A stretch of 64,000 nt of DNA from Pyrinomonadaceae bacterium (GCA_026129865.1 JAHCHG010000016.1:1-64000); one strand, 5' to 3'. Counted from the first letter of the stretch, positions 17,219-25,637 are shown. The notes: generated by a model from the letters alone, not told the origin. A program made the numbers and translations.

Positions 17219-17266
17219 TTGACATATTGGAAGACAAATTGTCAATCTTTTCTGACAGATTGTCAA
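17219..17266 (-). promoter_or_regulatory. Paired operator/promoter of the TAC operon
   Basis: Two near-palindromes, GACAAATTGTCAA at 17233-17245 and GACAGATTGTCAA at 17254-17266, are spaced exactly 21 bp (two helix turns). A related half-site (TTGACATATTGG region, 17219-17230) lies on the gene-proximal side. Read on the minus strand each copy contains TTGACA, so the repeats overlap likely -35 boxes; with the first TTGACA a GACAAT lies 17 bases downstream. Autoregulation by the HTH of the MqsA-like antitoxin is the natural explanation, but this is inference. Confidence 0.55.
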
Positions 17267-17302
17267 CCCGAATGGCTAGCCTTAAATAGGTTACTTTTGG
17301 TT

Positions 17303-20300
17303 TTATTTAGTTCTTTCTTGAATCCACATCGTTAATTCGTGTCCTGTTTTCTCGTCAGCTTGATTGCCGTTGCGGACGTATAATTTGCCGTCGTAATAGG
17401 TTGGCGTTTTTGATGATTTTGCATCAATTCGGTAGACGATTCCTTCGGGTAAATGTTCAAATGAAATATCTATTAAACCTGTCGGGGTTGGGCTTAGATG
17501 ATCGCGGATCATGTTTTGGATCTTTAACTGGAATTGGTCTTTTAGTTCATCGTTGGATTCATTGCCTGTATTTTTCAATACATCTAAATCAGATTGAATG
17601 CCTTTGATGTTGCCGGAATCGTCCACGCCGAGCAGGATTGTTCCGCCGTCGGCATTGATGAACGAGGCAATTGTTTTGAGAGTTGATTTTGAAACGTCCG
17701 AGTTTTTATTGCCGAGTCCGTCAACCGCAAAAAATTCCTTGAAGTCCAATTTTTGATGTTCAAATTCGGCGATGAGTTTTGTAACCGGATGCGAAGTCCA
17801 ATAACTCGGCGGTTTTGATAAAAGCAGATCGCAATGAGCGAGAAAGTCTTTGTGCCGTTCTTTTACTTCGCTCGTGAAACCCTGCGCTTCGGCTAGTTTT
17901 GCATAACGCCGGCAATACCAAATTTCCACTTCCCGAATGTCTTCCGGCGATAAACCGTAAAGTTCGTAAACCAATTTATCAATCTCTTTTTGTTCGTATA
18001 GATGATACGGATATTGTAGATTTTCTTTTTGTCTATCAACAATAGCATTAACAAGGTTCTCTATCTTTTCTTTATCTTCATTTGATAACTTAACGAGTGG
18101 CGTGTTGAATAAAACTTCTTCGCCTGTTTCAACCGTATGAGAAAGATAATTTTTTAAGCTGTAACGAACAAAAGTTGATGCCAATTTTCCTAAAATATAA
18201 TTTGACACTTCTTTATTAAAAAAAATTGTAGAACCTTTATTTCCAAAAATAGCCTTACATCCAAGGCGAAAAGTTGGACTGTAAATTCCAGTAGGTGAAA
18301 AAGTTAAACCAAAACGAAAGTAGTATTGAGGATTACGAAAAACTGCTGCTGTTTTATTTTCATCTCCTGCTTTTATTTTGCTTTCCTCTCCTTTTCTTCG
18401 TTTAACATCAGCAATTTTTGCTGTTCTTAAACGGTTAACGGCATTTTTCGACCAATCAATAAAATATCCTGTCGGAACGTGATAATTCGGAAGCCAACCT
18501 TCACCTGATTCGCTTTCACCGCCTTTATCAAAAGGTAGAAAATGTTTTCCGTTGTAATCATCGGGATTTATTCCGTTTCTTTTTTCATCTTCGCTCAAAT
18601 TTGAGATTTCTTCATCGCTCAACAATTTGCTTTCGTCCAAAATCTCGTAACTGCCGCGAACGCCTTCGCGTTTTCGCAGATAATACTGATTATCGGCAGT
18701 CGCCAAACCTTGTTTCACATCGGCAATATCGCCGAGTTTTGTAAAACGCCCGTCGCTCATCAATCTATAAAGTTCGGGCGAAGCGATAAAAAACGAAAGA
18801 TTGTCGTAAGTCGAAATCAGACTTTGCGGATAAGTATAGCGTGCGTAATCGAGCGTCTGCGCGTCGTAGCCGTGTTCGGCGACAGCTTTGAGATTTTCTT
18901 CGAGCATCTGCCAATCGTAATTCGGCAAATTGCGTAAATCTCCGGCGATAACTTCGTGTTTTTCATTCGCCGTTTTCCTGACAACCGTCAAAATGCAGGT
19001 GTTGACCGTCGCATCGAAAATCCACGGCGGAAGATCGAGAAAATGTTTGACTGTGCATTGTTCGAGTATGCGGTGACGCAAAGGACGAAAACTTTTGATC
19101 GTCCGCCAAGTGTCGGACACGATGTAGCTTAAAACACCGTTCGGACGAAGAATCTGCAAACCGCGAGCGATAAAAATTCCGTAAGGGTCTTTCGACTGCG
19201 AACCCTGCGTATTATCGAAGTAAGCGTTCCGCGTTGCGTCGGAAACTTTCGTTCCGCCATACGGCGGATTAGCCAGAACGATATCAAATCCTCCTTCGCG
19301 TGTCGTTGATTCGACGGGCTGTGCTTCGGTCAATTTCGGCTGAATCTCGACATCGTTAATCAGCGTATGAGTTCCGTCAATCCGCCATTCGACGACTTTC
19401 GGTGAAAAGACTTCAGCAAATTCAATCGCCCAATCAAATGCATCGTCCGGCATTTTGGAAGTATCGTTTTGATGAATCCAAAATGAAATTTCCTCGCGCA
19501 GTTTTTTGATTTTTTCAAGAAGCTGTTTTTTGTGTTCGGCATCAAAGCGGTGTTCGATTGAAGACTTAAAGAATTCGGCTTTTGCTTTTTTATATTCTCC
19601 GATCTTTTCTTCGACTCCGCTGTATTTCGCTTTGTTAGGATTCGGCGCGGTCAAACTGTCGCCCTGTTCGATCTTGAAATCGAGATTCGGCAATGGTTCG
19701 GGTTTGTCGCCGTAGAAATCAACCGCCAAACTCAGCCACAAACGAAGCCTTGCGATCTGCACGGCGAAAGCGTCCATATCAACGCCGTAGATATTGTTTT
19801 GAATGATCTTGAGTTTGCGCTCGTAAATCTCTATCGGAGAATTGCTCGTTTTGGTGTCCAATAAAGCGGTGATAGTTTTGAGTTCCTGCAAAATTCCTAA
19901 AAGATACGCGCCCGAACCGCAAGCCGGATCAACTATTTTCACATTTTCCAGATGGCTTAAAAGTTTTCGTGCTTCGGGAATGGTTATGTCTTCATCGGAA
20001 TATTCAACGACCAGACGTTTTATTTTTTCGGCGTCAATTTTTGTTTCGGCAAGATAATTTTTCAGTGCTTCGCGGCACATAAACTGAACCACACGGCGCG
20101 GCGTGTAGTAACTGCCCGATTCGTTTCTGCCGGTAACGAGTTCTTCAAAAACCTTTCCGAGCATTTCCGGGTCAACGGCAATTTCGATATCAATCGGCGT
20201 AGATTCATCGACTGTGAAATTGTACCTCTCAAAGAAATTCAACAACCCATGGAAAAGCGCATTTTCGATTTCGACGCGGTTGGCTTCATCAAACCCATCA

Positions 20301-21211
20301 TCGTCTTTCTCGAATAATCCGCCGTTTAAATAAGGAACGTCACCGCGACGCTCACGCAAAATTCTTGATTGATGTAGATCAATATTTTCATTTACGCCTA
20401 AACCGGAAAAAAACAACCATCGGAGTCTGTCCTGATAAAAATTTTCGCCATTGTCTTCAGCTTCTGTAAAGAGCCTTCGCAGGTAATTTTTATCTTCTTC
20501 GTACGAAAGCCATCCCTTTTTCTGAAGAAAATATATGAACATTAACCGGTTAAATAATCTTTGTGTAAAGAGCCGTCTTTGTTCAGCCGCTTTCCGGTCA
20601 ATTTGCTTCGCATCGGGAATGCTTTGTTTAATTGCGGTTTCAAATTTGGCAAATACGTCTTTATAATCAGCGAAGAAATCCTTACTCAGTTTTTCAACCG
20701 AAAATGCTGCCTTTAGTGCAGGTAAGTTAATTGGTTTACCAACCAATAATTCGAATCGTTCCGCCGCCGTTCTAGTGTTTTCCCCTCTGCCGAAAAGATA
20801 TGTAAAGCGCTTTGGTTCGGTTTCCTCAATAATAATCTGGTCATTTGCATCGCGAATTCTAACTTCTGATATATAGCTAAATCGCCATTTATCGCCCTGC
20901 ACAAATACTACTAGCGCACCGTCAACATCGTATTTATAAATGCTTCTAAGAAGTTCACGCAAACCAACTTTGTTGCGTTCAATGTTCGGGTTGTCATTAA
21001 GATTGACTTGATAAATTCCGATCAGTCGATCGTCGCTCGTTTCAAGACTGCCGAGTTCAAAAGCGGATACCGCAATTTTATTCGAAGATAAAATCACGGG
21101 TTCGGGGTTTTGAAAAAGATTGGTGACACTGAAAACCTCCGTCAAAACATTGCGCCACAATGCAGGCTGGTATCCCTTGGAGAAAATTTGTTCGAGTTGC
21201 TGTTTGTTCAT
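17303..21211 (-). CDS. Large N6-adenine DNA methyltransferase fused to AlbA_2/Schlafen-like domain
   Basis: A 1302-residue protein. The N-terminal 380 residues are not assigned to a family. The gamma-class methyltransferase core has motif I VDPACGSGAYLLGILQEL (near 428) and catalytic motif IV DIVLANPPYGGTKVSD (near 648). A TaqI/Eco57I-like target-recognition region follows (about 800-1080; FTKLGDIADVKQGLATADN). The last 150 residues form an AlbA_2 domain (QKLDFKEFFAVDGLG, TIASFINADGGTILLGVDDS, LYVRNGNQ), the putative nucleic-acid- or ATP-binding fold shared with Schlafens. No obvious PD-(D/E)XK nuclease motif was found, so cleavage is probably supplied by the adjacent PLD-helicase 115 bases upstream. 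The combination is not a textbook R-M type. Confidence 0.85.
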   Translation of the reverse strand: MNKQQLEQIFSKGYQPALWRNVLTEVFSVTNLFQNPEPVILSSNKIAVSAFELGSLETSDDRLIGIYQVNLNDNPNIERNKVGLRELLRSIYKYDVDGALVVFVQGDKWRFSYISEVRIRDANDQIIIEETEPKRFTYLFGRGENTRTAAERFELLVGKPINLPALKAAFSVEKLSKDFFADYKDVFAKFETAIKQSIPDAKQIDRKAAEQRRLFTQRLFNRLMFIYFLQKKGWLSYEEDKNYLRRLFTEAEDNGENFYQDRLRWLFFSGLGVNENIDLHQSRILRERRGDVPYLNGGLFEKDDDGFDEANRVEIENALFHGLLNFFERYNFTVDESTPIDIEIAVDPEMLGKVFEELVTGRNESGSYYTPRRVVQFMCREALKNYLAETKIDAEKIKRLVVEYSDEDITIPEARKLLSHLENVKIVDPACGSGAYLLGILQELKTITALLDTKTSNSPIEIYERKLKIIQNNIYGVDMDAFAVQIARLRLWLSLAVDFYGDKPEPLPNLDFKIEQGDSLTAPNPNKAKYSGVEEKIGEYKKAKAEFFKSSIEHRFDAEHKKQLLEKIKKLREEISFWIHQNDTSKMPDDAFDWAIEFAEVFSPKVVEWRIDGTHTLINDVEIQPKLTEAQPVESTTREGGFDIVLANPPYGGTKVSDATRNAYFDNTQGSQSKDPYGIFIARGLQILRPNGVLSYIVSDTWRTIKSFRPLRHRILEQCTVKHFLDLPPWIFDATVNTCILTVVRKTANEKHEVIAGDLRNLPNYDWQMLEENLKAVAEHGYDAQTLDYARYTYPQSLISTYDNLSFFIASPELYRLMSDGRFTKLGDIADVKQGLATADNQYYLRKREGVRGSYEILDESKLLSDEEISNLSEDEKRNGINPDDYNGKHFLPFDKGGESESGEGWLPNYHVPTGYFIDWSKNAVNRLRTAKIADVKRRKGEESKIKAGDENKTAAVFRNPQYYFRFGLTFSPTGIYSPTFRLGCKAIFGNKGSTIFFNKEVSNYILGKLASTFVRYSLKNYLSHTVETGEEVLFNTPLVKLSNEDKEKIENLVNAIVDRQKENLQYPYHLYEQKEIDKLVYELYGLSPEDIREVEIWYCRRYAKLAEAQGFTSEVKERHKDFLAHCDLLLSKPPSYWTSHPVTKLIAEFEHQKLDFKEFFAVDGLGNKNSDVSKSTLKTIASFINADGGTILLGVDDSGNIKGIQSDLDVLKNTGNESNDELKDQFQLKIQNMIRDHLSPTPTGLIDISFEHLPEGIVYRIDAKSSKTPTYYDGKLYVRNGNQADEKTGHELTMWIQERTK

Positions 21212-21271
21212 ACGGTTTTGGGAAACTGTGTTGGCAGTGCGAACCTAACTTTACATATTAGCTGCTTTTTA

Positions 21272-21331
21272 GACGCCGATGGCGTCATTAAGTTTAAAAC
21301 TCTCAGCGCTGCTGAGAATGTTAAACTTAAT
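21272..21331 (-). promoter_or_regulatory. Double hairpin between helicase and methyltransferase genes
   Basis: Two adjacent inverted repeats fill the gap: a perfect hairpin GACGCC-GAT-GGCGTC at 21272-21286 and a 21-bp imperfect one with arms 21287-21307 and 21311-21331 around a three-base loop. The large hairpin touches the stop of the helicase gene. No T-run follows on the minus strand, so it looks like an RNA-processing or stabilising element rather than a simple terminator. Confidence 0.5.
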
Positions 21332-24300
21332 CAAAAAATGTCTCAGATAAGACTATTTCAGGTTCGATATTGGCAGAAATTTCGCTGTCTGAAGTTTCAA
21401 GCACATCATCGTCCTTTTCAAGCGCGTCATATTTTTTAGCTAAACGCATGACTAGGTTTTCAGCCTCACTGAACGTGATAGTTTTTTTGTCAGCTCTTAA
21501 TCCAATTTTCCTAACCTCTTTTGGAATTGGCGTATATACTCCTTTTTCCACTAATTCAATTAAGTTGTCATAAGCTAGTTTATTTTTCTTAATTTGAGTT
21601 TTTGACACTAATTCTCGAAGATATTTCTGCGCTTGCTTCGAATAACCGTCGGATTTGTCCTTGGCTGTAACGGTGTCTGTTTCAGTTCCAAAGAAATCTT
21701 TCTCAAACTCGTCCAAAGCGTTTTGGACATGACTATAGTGGTTTGCAGGAAGATCATACGCGGGTTCATTTGCGTTTGCTTCGAAGATCTCCGCAGCATC
21801 CAGGAACGTGAGACTTTGGACGGTTGTGGAATCATCCGCCAGATAAAATTCGGTTTTATATGGGGATTTTAAGAAAATGACGGTTCCGGGTTTGAAATCT
21901 TCTTTCTTTGCGCGCTTAAGATCACGAGCCGTTCGCGCCTTCAGAGGAAACTTCTTGATTCGCCGAAATTCATTCGGATGCGCGTCTTTAAATTCACGAA
22001 TAAATCTTAAGTAGATAAGGCGTTTGTCTTCGTCAGATTCAATTCCTTCCTTAAATAGCTCGAACTGTTCAACCAATTCTTCATGCGTATAAATCTGGGC
22101 GTCTTCGCCAAAAGCGGTGTGGAAACCTTGAAGTTTTACCAAAGCATTATTGTAGAGCCTAATAATACTGTCGCCCTGCGATGATGGGTAAAAATTGAAG
22201 TTATAGATAACCCCGGCGGCGCTTCCGATTCGATTTACACGCCCGATGCGCTGCATTAACCTCGTCGCATTCCAGGGCGTGTCGTAATTGATAATGACAT
22301 TCGCCCGATGTAAATTCACGCCTTCGGCTAAAACGTCCGTTGTGATCAAAATTTTATATTCGTCTTTTGGTTCGCCGATGTAGTTCGCGTCGAAATTCTC
22401 CTGGATCTGATTAAATAGGCGGTTTCTGTTGTCCGCAGAAACGTTCAAAACTTTGGTATCAGTTTTTGATTCGATCTGTTCGGATAAGTAATTTGCAGTG
22501 TCTTTGCTCTCCGTGAAAATGACTAGTTTTTCGGTCGGATTAATATCGTGTTTAAAGAATTCTTCGTCGAAGGATTTAAAAAACGCTTCAAGTTTCGGGT
22601 CTTGGTTAACGCTTTTCCATTTATCGCACAACTCTCTGAGGAGAACTTCATCTTTCTTTAGCAAATCAAGAAAATCCGGCTCAAAATCTTCTTTTTCAAA
22701 CACATTATTTCGCGGATTTTCAGCAGTTAATTCAAGTAGTTTTTCTTCGATTTCCTCAAGACTTAAGCCCTTATCGATTAAATTGTTTATGTTGAGATCA
22801 GGTGCGATCATCACCCGGTTTCGTTCAAACATCGCGATCATCCGCTGCGTGGAAACATGCAGATTATTTAGGGAAATTTTGAAAGCGGTGAAGCTGCTTT
22901 CGAGTCTTTTGACGAGCAGCGTTGTCATGATTCCGGCAAGAGATCTTCCAATAAGCGTTGCCTTTTCATATTCGAATGCTTCCTGATTTTCCTGAGTTAA
23001 ATACTCAATCGCGCGATAGCGGTAAAACCCAAGTTTCTTTGATAGATCTATTTTATTGCCGAAAGCTTCTGCTAACATCGAATTAACGCCTTCGTTATCT
23101 ACAAGTACGCTAAGTGTTTGATAGAATTTTAAATTGAGGTCTTCGTCGAGAAAATATTCTTTCGGACGCGGCGCGGCAATGTCCGGAAAAACAATTCCCT
23201 GTTCATTCAAATCATCAATATATTTTGGATATTTTTTTAAATCATTTCTGGTCCGGCGAACAGTGATCGTTTCAATTACCCGATGCCGGATTGTTGAATA
23301 AAGTTCGCGAATCCGCCCCAAATCAGGTTCAAAATCTCTGATAATTTCTTTGTATTCGCGAACGATTGGACCAAAGAAATTTTGTAGATTTGTCTCCGGC
23401 AATGTGCTTCTTCGAGCATCTTGAAAAAGCAAAAGCTGATAATACAGATCCTGCGGACGATTGTTCAGTGGCGTAGCTGAAATCAAGATAACCTTTTTCT
23501 TATTTCCCTTGATTAGTCCTTCTCCAGAGCGCGGTGACTTGCAGATACGCTGCAAATTATCGAACATTTGCGAAGTGTGATTGCGATAGCGATGCGCTTC
23601 GTCAACCAGAACAAGATCATACTCTTCTTTTGCCCAATATCTGTCGTCTGTTCCGTTTAGAATTTTTTCCAGCCGACCATTTGTAATAAATTTGCAGTGT
23701 TTATCGATCTTAAAATGATTAAAGGTTTGTCTCCAGTTTTTTTCCACAGCAGGTGGGAAAATTACCAGAATTTTTGTATTTAATGAACCATTTGCGATCA
23801 AAAATCGCTTCGCGATCATCGCTGCGACGACCGTTTTTCCAAGACCCACAACATCAGCGAGGAAGAAGCCATTATGTTCGAGCAACATTCCAAATCCTTC
23901 GTTGACCGCATCAATTTGATAACTGAGTTTTTTGAATGATTTAGGTAAATCGCCAACCGTGTCCGGGTCATAATCAATATTATTCCCGAAATACTCAATT
24001 AAAAATTTTATGTAGAGTTCATACGGAGTGAAATTTTGACCAATATGGGTCTTTTCTTTGAATTGCTGGATGTCCGCGGGAAGGATCGACGTCGATTCTT
24101 TCCAGAGCTCTTCGAACTCACGCTTTGAAAATTGGACATCGTCATAATCTTTCAGAGCGACATTTAGTTCATAATTTGGCGACTGTCTAATCCCAAGTCC
24201 GGCGCAAGTCAGATTTGACGAGCCCATGATCACCCAACCATCTGAATGAGCCGAATGTTTTTCGGGAAGAAACAAGTAAAATTTAGCGTGAATTGATTTT

Positions 24301-24686
24301 GAACTGTGAGCGCGAACTTCAATCTTCCCGTCTATCAGGTCATCAACAAATTGCAGTATTCCGTTTTCCACTTCTGCGGAATACTTTGCTTCTTTTATGT
24401 CTTGAATAAACCAGTTCAGAAACTCAGTCTTAGTCTTAGCGTGATCAGCGAAGAACAATAAGCCCTTGCGTTGCGCCTGCGCGAACATCTGGTCAACGTT
24501 GATTCCTACTAAAATTTTAATGTCTTTAATGTTCTTCAGATAAGGTTGAAGGGCAAAGTATCCGGATGAGCGGAAGTAACCGACTACTGCGTGCAGCGCG
24601 TGAAGATTGCTCATATTTTCAATAATTCCTGTGAACTTATCGAAAACATTTTTGTCTGTTTGATTAGTAAAAAATTTTGAAGACAT
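21327..24686 (-). CDS. PLD-nuclease / SF2 (SNF2-like) helicase fusion
   Basis: A 1119-residue protein. The N-terminus is a phospholipase-D-like domain with one HxK motif, SIHAKFYLFLPEKH (near 133) and GSSNLTCAGLG (near 157), typical of PLD nucleases. The helicase core has Walker A LADVVGLGKTVVAAMIAKRF (near 282), DEAH box VLVDEAHRYRN (near 362), motif III ILISATPLNNRPQDLYYQLL, and the C-terminal motifs TTDVLAEGVNLHRANVIINY and RLMQRIGRVNRIGS (near 818). PLD-helicases work as the ATP-driven nuclease arm of several defence systems, with a methyltransferase marking self DNA; the partner here is directly downstream. First gene of the minus-strand unit. Confidence 0.88.
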   Translation of the reverse strand: MSSKFFTNQTDKNVFDKFTGIIENMSNLHALHAVVGYFRSSGYFALQPYLKNIKDIKILVGINVDQMFAQAQRKGLLFFADHAKTKTEFLNWFIQDIKEAKYSAEVENGILQFVDDLIDGKIEVRAHSSKSIHAKFYLFLPEKHSAHSDGWVIMGSSNLTCAGLGIRQSPNYELNVALKDYDDVQFSKREFEELWKESTSILPADIQQFKEKTHIGQNFTPYELYIKFLIEYFGNNIDYDPDTVGDLPKSFKKLSYQIDAVNEGFGMLLEHNGFFLADVVGLGKTVVAAMIAKRFLIANGSLNTKILVIFPPAVEKNWRQTFNHFKIDKHCKFITNGRLEKILNGTDDRYWAKEEYDLVLVDEAHRYRNHTSQMFDNLQRICKSPRSGEGLIKGNKKKVILISATPLNNRPQDLYYQLLLFQDARRSTLPETNLQNFFGPIVREYKEIIRDFEPDLGRIRELYSTIRHRVIETITVRRTRNDLKKYPKYIDDLNEQGIVFPDIAAPRPKEYFLDEDLNLKFYQTLSVLVDNEGVNSMLAEAFGNKIDLSKKLGFYRYRAIEYLTQENQEAFEYEKATLIGRSLAGIMTTLLVKRLESSFTAFKISLNNLHVSTQRMIAMFERNRVMIAPDLNINNLIDKGLSLEEIEEKLLELTAENPRNNVFEKEDFEPDFLDLLKKDEVLLRELCDKWKSVNQDPKLEAFFKSFDEEFFKHDINPTEKLVIFTESKDTANYLSEQIESKTDTKVLNVSADNRNRLFNQIQENFDANYIGEPKDEYKILITTDVLAEGVNLHRANVIINYDTPWNATRLMQRIGRVNRIGSAAGVIYNFNFYPSSQGDSIIRLYNNALVKLQGFHTAFGEDAQIYTHEELVEQFELFKEGIESDEDKRLIYLRFIREFKDAHPNEFRRIKKFPLKARTARDLKRAKKEDFKPGTVIFLKSPYKTEFYLADDSTTVQSLTFLDAAEIFEANANEPAYDLPANHYSHVQNALDEFEKDFFGTETDTVTAKDKSDGYSKQAQKYLRELVSKTQIKKNKLAYDNLIELVEKGVYTPIPKEVRKIGLRADKKTITFSEAENLVMRLAKKYDALEKDDDVLETSDSEISANIEPEIVLSETFFD

Positions 24687-24913
24687 GCAATTCCGTTAGA
24701 TCTATTGAATTAGAAACTAAAAACAAAATGGGACTGAGATGTCGATTTCGGAAAAATTCGTGCCTTAAACACGCAAAGAAGATTTACGCACAATTTAGCG
24801 TGTAAGAATATGGAAATCAAGCTTCAGATATTTGCTTTTATTCTGAAATGCATTTCAAGGAATCGGAACGTCGGTAGGTTAAAGTCGAATCCGATACAGT
24901 TCCTAATTGTTCT
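24687..24913. other. Intergenic, upstream of the helicase gene
   Basis: No gene is supported here. An open plus-strand frame that starts at 24810 runs across the tRNA-Asn 3' exon and intron and is an artefact. The helicase promoter must lie here, reading leftwards, but I see no convincing -35/-10 pair. The sequence is A/T-rich like the island. Confidence 0.4.
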
Positions 24914-24944
24914 AAAAAAAGAAAAAGACGCCACAGGGGCGTCT
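24914..24944 (-). terminator. Rho-independent terminator of the tRNA-Asn gene
   Basis: Read on the minus strand, a seven-base-pair GC-rich stem (24938-24944 with 24926-24932, loop of five) is followed by a run of T broken by one C (24914-24925). It lies 14 bases beyond the encoded CCA of the tRNA. Confidence 0.8.
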
Positions 24945-24998
24945 CATCTAGATAAATTGGCTCCGCAGGTAAGACTCGAACTTACAACCCTTCGGTTA

Positions 24999-25551
24999 CA
25001 CTTTATCCCAAACTTTCGTTTGAGTGTGGACTATCTCATCAACTCCTTTTCAAGAGTTGTCGGACGCTATTTGAGATATTATTGGTCTGGTTTCCTCAAT
25101 CTCTAGTCTCTGCACGTTCCTGCTTACTCTTAAACCATTCAGCAGGCTTCGCTCAGGATTACCATTCTAATTTTCATTAGTGCAGGCTTCCCTGAATTCA
25201 TCCGATTTTTCAATCACAGTCGCCTGTGAAAGCTGCAACTTTCCGGCGTGGAATTCACGATGACAATTTGCACATAAAAAAACACATTTTTCAATTTCAT
25301 CTTTTACCTTTTCCCAACTTCTGGAATAACCTTTTGCGGAAATTCCGAAATCTTTCTTTGTCGGGTCTAGATGATGAAATTCAAGTGCCTCGATACAACG
25401 ATTGTAGCCGCAAATTTCACAACTACCGCCTTTGTATTCAACAGCCATCTCGCGAACTTTTGCTCTTCGGCGTTTAACTGCCTCGAGCAAATACTCTCTG
25501 CGCTGTTGATAAGTGCGCTTTTCTGCCATTGTAAAAGACCTTGCCTAGCTT
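24999..25551 (-). mobile_element. Group I self-splicing intron in the tRNA-Asn anticodon loop
   Basis: A 553-bp intron. Core elements on the minus strand: P4 UCAGG (25195-25191) pairs with CCUGA (25157-25153) inside the conserved AATCCTGAGCGAAGCC block, closely like the R segment of cyanobacterial tRNA-Leu introns; P7 GACUA (25108-25104, in GCAGAGACTAGAG) pairs with UAGUC (25033-25029, in GAGATAGTCC). A possible guide GCAG (25526-25523) would pair with exon CUGU, leaving the usual U-G at the splice site. P3 and P1 are not securely drawn. The intron carries an HNH endonuclease frame. Confidence 0.85.
25167..25529 (-). CDS. HNH homing endonuclease encoded in the group I intron
   Basis: A 120-residue protein: a basic helical N-terminus (KRTYQQRREYLLEAVKRRR), then an HNH/zinc-ribbon nuclease with CEICGYNRCIEALEFHHLDP and CVFLCANCHREFHAG (two CxxC pairs and the catalytic His). 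The ATG at 25529 is 22 bases inside the intron, and the stop at 25167 lies beyond the 5' strand of P4, so the last dozen codons double as ribozyme core. Such proteins cut intron-less alleles and drive intron homing. A weak AAGG precedes the start. Confidence 0.88.
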   Translation of the reverse strand: MAEKRTYQQRREYLLEAVKRRRAKVREMAVEYKGGSCEICGYNRCIEALEFHHLDPTKKDFGISAKGYSRSWEKVKDEIEKCVFLCANCHREFHAGKLQLSQATVIEKSDEFREACTNEN

Positions 25552-25608
25552 ACAGCCGAATGCTCTGCCATTGAGCTACTGCGGAATATCGTCCGAAGAC
25601 GAATCTAA

Positions 25609-25637
25609 AGATTAGGAATTTTGCTGAATCTTGTCAA
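25609..25637 (-). promoter_or_regulatory. Promoter of tRNA-Asn
   Basis: On the minus strand a perfect -35 TTGACA (25637-25632) and a -10 TAATCT (25614-25609) are separated by 17 bases. The tRNA 5' end follows 23 bases after the -10. This is a standard sigma-70 promoter. Confidence 0.75.

Larger units (their letters stand above)
24958..25585 (-). tRNA. tRNA-Asn(GTT), split by a group I intron
   Basis: Exon 1 is 25585-25552 and exon 2 is 24998-24958 with CCA encoded. The joined tRNA has acceptor TCCGCAG/CTGCGGA, D-arm GCTC/GAGC, anticodon stem TTCGG/CCGAA, T-arm GTAAG-TTCGAGT-CTTAC and discriminator G. Removing 24999-25551 gives the seven-base loop CTGTTAA, i.e. anticodon GTT. The body (UCC...GGAGCCA, short variable loop) agrees with bacterial tRNA-Asn. 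The insertion is between anticodon positions 35 and 36, leaves exon 1 ending in U, and the intron ends in G, as group I splicing needs. Shifting the junction would read Thr or Tyr, but the Asn body and G73 argue against this. Confidence 0.85.

Noticed and set aside
17303-24686. DISARM or BREX
   Set aside because: A methyltransferase, a PLD domain and a helicase are present, but no DUF1998 protein, DrmA/DrmB, BrxC/PglZ or BrxL is encoded nearby.
13600-24957. Attachment repeat of the tRNA-Asn 3' end at the far side of the defence island
   Set aside because: I looked for the tRNA end sequence near 13.6-13.8 kb and found none, so integration at this tRNA is not supported by a direct repeat.
24810-25106. 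Plus-strand open frame across the tRNA/intron
   Set aside because: It covers the terminator, tRNA exon and intron core in antisense and has no protein-like features.
24958-25585. tRNA-Tyr(GTA) or tRNA-Thr read through a different splice junction
   Set aside because: Shifting the junction can give these anticodons, but the short variable loop excludes bacterial tRNA-Tyr, and the UCC...GGA acceptor with G73 fits Asn; only some shifts keep U before and G at the end of the intron.
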